A DNA stretch of 7,282 bases from JBFKPQ01 sp041628225. Lineage in GTDB: Bacteria; Actinomycetota; Acidimicrobiia; Spongiisociales; JAENVV01. Both the position numbers and the translations under genes were made by a program. Of the stretch, positions 5,441 through 7,282 are shown in pieces. Every line of letters starts with the position of its first letter. Within the stretch, counting starts at the first letter, position 1. Location: positions 1 to 7,282 of the forward strand of contig JBFKPQ010000115.1 in NCBI GenBank assembly GCA_041628225.1. The letters are read 5' to 3'. The notes under the pieces are model-generated. The model was not told the origin of the DNA, searched no databases, and saw nothing but the letters and a program-made list of their open reading frames with translations.

Positions 5441-6079
5441 TCACGACTCGAGCGAGTTGGAGCCCGGTCCTTCGTTGGGCGCCCACGGGCTGCCGCCGGG
5501 CGCGAAGAGGTTCAGGGAGTGTGAGCCTGGACCATCGTTGGCGGTGAACGGCCCGGCGCCGGGCGGGGCAACGCTCATGGTCGCTACGGCTCCACTGAGC
5601 GAGTGCGACCCGGGTCCATCGTGTGGCGCCCACAGCTCGGTATTCGGTAGGTCGACCGTCAGTGAATGAGACCCAGGGCCTCTGGTGGAGGCCCAGGCGA
5701 CGCCGGAGGTGATCGTCGCCAGCGAGTTCGATCCCGGTCCCTCGGTCGCGGCCCACCAGCCGGTGGCCGTCGGCGTCACGGGAACGACGGTGACCGCGGC
5801 CACTGCCCCATCGAGGGAGTGCGACCCCGGGCCCTCGTCGATCGCCCACGGGATTCCACGGTTGTCGTCACCAACGTCTCCGGTGACCAGAACGGCACCT
5901 CCAACGACCAGGAGAATCAGAACAACCCAGCGCAGCCAACGGACACCGGTCGCGGCCCGGCGCCGGTCACCGCGGTCGGGAGACTCGAGATCAGCCCGCT
6001 CGTCGATGGGCCTGTCGTCAGGGAGCGTCGGAGCGGTTTCCGGAGCTTGCTGGATGGTGTCTCGATCCAGGATGGTCAT
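5441..6079 (-). CDS. Novel single-pass membrane protein with six W-A-x-x-E/D-G-P-G-S-H/N-S-L repeats
   Basis: 212 residues. The ATG at 6079-6077 is preceded by AAGGAG (complement of 6085-6090) at 5-nt spacing; an in-frame GTG at 6085 overlaps that site and is less likely. Residues 1-46 are charged and Pro/Asp/Arg-rich. Residues about 47-67 (VRWLRWVVLILLVVGGAVLV) form one membrane helix. The RR/R-rich N-terminal flank predicts N-in and C-out. The outer part (68-212) carries six 12-residue motifs at 78-89, 109-120, 129-140, 150-161, 178-189 and 199-210. They are joined by 8-19-residue Ala/Thr/Val/Pro linkers, and the protein ends two residues after the last motif. GPGS and SL are invariant; position 10 is His or Asn; the leading WA is WA in five copies and FT in one. 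I recognise no family. It is divergent from a BTAD regulator. It might be a multi-copy peptide precursor, a modified or ligand-binding repeat surface protein, or a signalling component; none of these is shown. Confidence 0.85.
   Translation of the reverse strand: MTILDRDTIQQAPETAPTLPDDRPIDERADLESPDRGDRRRAATGVRWLRWVVLILLVVGGAVLVTGDVGDDNRGIPWAIDEGPGSHSLDGAVAAVTVVPVTPTATGWWAATEGPGSNSLATITSGVAWASTRGPGSHSLTVDLPNTELWAPHDGPGSHSLSGAVATMSVAPPGAGPFTANDGPGSHSLNLFAPGGSPWAPNEGPGSNSLES
5450..5848 (-). repeat. Six degenerate copies of the GPGS repeat
   Basis: The copies lie at 5813-5848, 5720-5755, 5660-5695, 5597-5632, 5513-5548 and 5450-5485 (36 bp each, first to last in reading order). Centre-to-centre spacings are 93, 60, 63, 84 and 63 bp, all multiples of 3. 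The GPGS codons differ between copies (GGC CCG GGG TCG; GGA CCG GGA TCG; GGC CCT GGG TCT; GGA CCC GGG TCG; GGT CCA GGC TCA; GGA CCG GGC TCC), so these are old protein-level repeats, not a recent DNA duplication. Confidence 0.92.
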
Positions 6080-6220
6080 GACCACTCCTTCCGTTTCTTC
6101 TCTTGCGTCTCAAGTGTTCACCCTGGACCCTGGAATTGGCGGACAGCCCACCGTGGGACCTGTGGCACTACCCATGCGGTCTCCATGGAGCACACTGGAG
6201 GGTGAGATCGAAAGGCCGTC
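6080..6220. promoter_or_regulatory. Divergent intergenic region with candidate operator repeats
   Basis: This 141-bp spacer must hold the promoters of both the motif-repeat gene (minus) and the BTAD regulator (plus). It contains tandem heptamers CCCTGGA-CCCTGGA (6121-6134), an inverted repeat CCCAC-C-GTGGG (6147-6157), a perfect palindrome CTCCATGGAG (6181-6190) and CTTG-N5-CAAG (6102-6114). SARP-type regulators usually bind direct heptamers at 11-bp periodicity, which the abutting heptamers do not match exactly. No convincing -35/-10 pair was found. Shine-Dalgarno sequences for the two genes flank the region (6085-6090 and 6211-6215). Confidence 0.4.
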
Positions 6221-6952
6221 ATGAATCCGGGGCAGTTGATCCGGGTATTGGGGCCTATCGACGTGCTGACCCCGACGGGACCGGTTTCGGTGGGTGGCGT
6301 CCGTGCTCGGTCCCTTCTCGGTGCCCTCGTCATCGGCGTCGGCCACGCCGTTCCCATCGACCACCTGCACGAGGTCATCTGGGGCGACGACCCTCCGGTG
6401 TCGGTCGACAACACAACGCAGTCATACATCTCGCACCTGCGCGGCATCCTCGGAACCGAAGCCATCGTCCGGTTTGATCACTCCTATGCATTGGATGTCG
6501 GGCCCGGCGACATCGACGCGTTGCTGTTCGAGCGTCAGCTCGCGGAGGCGGTCGAGGCTCGGGACGATCCCGAGGCGTGCCGGAGGCTCAGCCGCGAGGC
6601 ACTGCGGCTATGGCGGGGTCGGGCGTTCGGTGACCTGGCCGACGACGAGCCATTCCGCCTCGAGGGTTACCGACTCGACGAACTCCGGTTGGCAGCCGTG
6701 GAGCTGAACCTCGAGGCCGAGCTTGCGCTCGGTCGTCACGAGCTGGTCGTCGGGGAGCTCATGGTGGCGGTCGAAGAGCACCCGTACCGCGAGCATCTCT
6801 GGCATCTCCTGATCCGCGCCCTGGCGAGCAGCGATCGCAGGGTGGAGGCTCTCCGGGAGTGCGCTCGGGTCCGTAGGATCCTGGCCGAAGCCGGAGTCCA
6901 ACCCGGCGAGAAACTCGTCGACCTGGAGCATGCGATCCTGGTCACCTCCTAG
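6221..6952 (+). CDS. BTAD-domain transcriptional regulator (AfsR/SARP type)
   Basis: 243 residues. The ATG at 6221 has AAAGG (6211-6215) 5 nt upstream. Residues about 6-92 form an OmpR/PhoB-like winged helix: IRVLGPIDV, then RARSLLGALVIGVGHAVPIDHLHEVIWGDDPP, then the recognition segment NTTQSYISHLRGILG and the wing strand up to YALDV. Residues about 97-241 are the bacterial transcriptional activator domain, an all-helical TPR-like fold. Its hallmarks are ALRLWRGRAFGDLADDEPF, RLDELRLAAVELNLEAELALGRH, HPYREHLWHLLIRALASSDRRVEALR and the C-terminal GVQPGEKLVDLEHAIL. The length matches stand-alone SARPs, with no NB-ARC ATPase or TPR extension. It likely activates its own promoter, the divergent motif-repeat gene, or both (inference from divergent arrangement). 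No antibiotic biosynthesis genes are nearby, so a secondary-metabolism role is not supported here. Confidence 0.93.
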   Translation: MNPGQLIRVLGPIDVLTPTGPVSVGGVRARSLLGALVIGVGHAVPIDHLHEVIWGDDPPVSVDNTTQSYISHLRGILGTEAIVRFDHSYALDVGPGDIDALLFERQLAEAVEARDDPEACRRLSREALRLWRGRAFGDLADDEPFRLEGYRLDELRLAAVELNLEAELALGRHELVVGELMVAVEEHPYREHLWHLLIRALASSDRRVEALRECARVRRILAEAGVQPGEKLVDLEHAILVTS

Positions 6953-6992
6953 ACCGTGACCGTGCAGCTGCTCGCCCGGCTGAGTGGTCCGG

Positions 6993-7282
6993 TCATCCCG
7001 CTCCGTACCCCTTGCGTTTGTCGATGATGTTGCGCAACGGCCGCCCGGACAGGAACCTGTCGAGGTTGTCGCGGAACACGTCGACGATGTCGTCGTAGAA
7101 GGTGTACGTGTCGCCGCTGTGATGGGGGGTCAGAATCACCCCCTCGAGCTCCCATAGGGGACTGTCCGGCGGCAAGGGCTCGGTCGAGAACACGTCGAGG
7201 CCTGCGCCGGCCAGCTGTCCGGAATGCAGCGCATCGACGAGCGCAGACTCATCGACGGATCTCCCGCGGCCGATGTTGATGA
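6993..7282 (-). CDS. D-isomer-specific 2-hydroxyacid dehydrogenase, C-terminal part (runs off the right edge)
   Basis: The minus strand is open from the window edge to a TGA at 6995-6993, giving 95 complete codons in phase with two leftover bases. The peptide has the end of the NAD-binding domain: INIGRGRSVDESALVDAL, then LAGAGLDVFSTEPLP with the catalytic Glu, then LWELEGVILTPHHSG, where the His after TP is the catalytic acid/base. The terminal helix DVFRDNLDRFLSGRPLRNIIDKRKGY returns to the catalytic domain as in this family. It therefore looks like the 3' end of an intact, roughly 310-330-residue cytoplasmic enzyme that reduces 2-oxoacids to D-2-hydroxyacids (or the reverse). The substrate cannot be told from this part; glyoxylate/hydroxypyruvate and phosphoglycerate relatives share these motifs. 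It converges on the BTAD gene with only 40 bp between the stops. Confidence 0.92.
   Translation of the reverse strand, partial: INIGRGRSVDESALVDALHSGQLAGAGLDVFSTEPLPPDSPLWELEGVILTPHHSGDTYTFYDDIVDVFRDNLDRFLSGRPLRNIIDKRKGYGAG

Noticed and set aside
5450..5848. CRISPR-like or DNA-level repeat array
   Set aside because: The repeats are degenerate at the nucleotide level, spacings vary in codon multiples, and they lie in frame within a coding sequence.
5685..6224. Plus-strand open frames (179 aa each) over the motif-repeat gene
   Set aside because: They also show a repeated pattern (for example ECDPGPS), but only as the reverse-strand reading of the repeats. The minus frame has the good Shine-Dalgarno sequence, the membrane helix with a basic flank and codon-synonymous variation, which identifies it as the coding one.

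Overview
The window is high-GC, densely coded DNA with GTG as well as ATG starts. An AfsR/SARP-type BTAD regulator, DUF5671-like membrane proteins and Shine-Dalgarno-led genes point to an actinobacterium. The style resembles Acidimicrobiia, but that placement is an inference without a marker gene. There are no rRNA or tRNA genes, CRISPR arrays, transposases or phage genes. It looks like ordinary chromosome with one unusual locus.

Left part (1-1610, minus strand): a clear kynureninase (kynU, tryptophan catabolism) is followed on the same strand by the first 66 codons of an unrecognised gene that runs off the left edge. The 156-nt gap between them is not empty. Read on the minus strand it can fold into a two-part closing stem with an internal hairpin. 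Next comes a small hairpin, and then a hairpin that pairs the Shine-Dalgarno sequence and ends one base before the start codon. This has the layout of a translational riboswitch or another cis-acting RNA.

Centre-left (1649-3842, plus): a two-gene unit encodes a small membrane-anchored protein with an NTF2-like/DUF4878-like look and a 578-residue integral membrane protein. The larger protein can be read as six tandem copies of a roughly 65-70-residue hydrophobic module (DUF5671-like) plus a small soluble tail. A perfect 9-bp hairpin sits across its stop codon.

Centre (3843-5325, plus): a single-RRM RNA-binding protein of 81 residues has a hairpin-bearing upstream region and a textbook UUCG-loop terminator. 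It is followed by a Gfo/Idh/MocA-family NAD(P)-dependent oxidoreductase.

Right part (5441-6952): a divergent pair. On the minus strand is a 212-residue protein with one membrane segment, whose predicted exported half carries six copies of a 12-residue motif W-A-x-x-[E/D]-G-P-G-S-[H/N]-S-L. On the plus strand is a compact BTAD transcriptional regulator. They share a 141-bp intergenic region with several inverted and direct repeats. The motif-repeat protein is the most novel object here. Its repeat copies differ at synonymous sites while the peptide core is invariant, so the peptide itself seems to be under selection.

Right edge (6993-7282, minus): the C-terminal third of a D-2-hydroxyacid dehydrogenase, whose 5' part lies outside the window.
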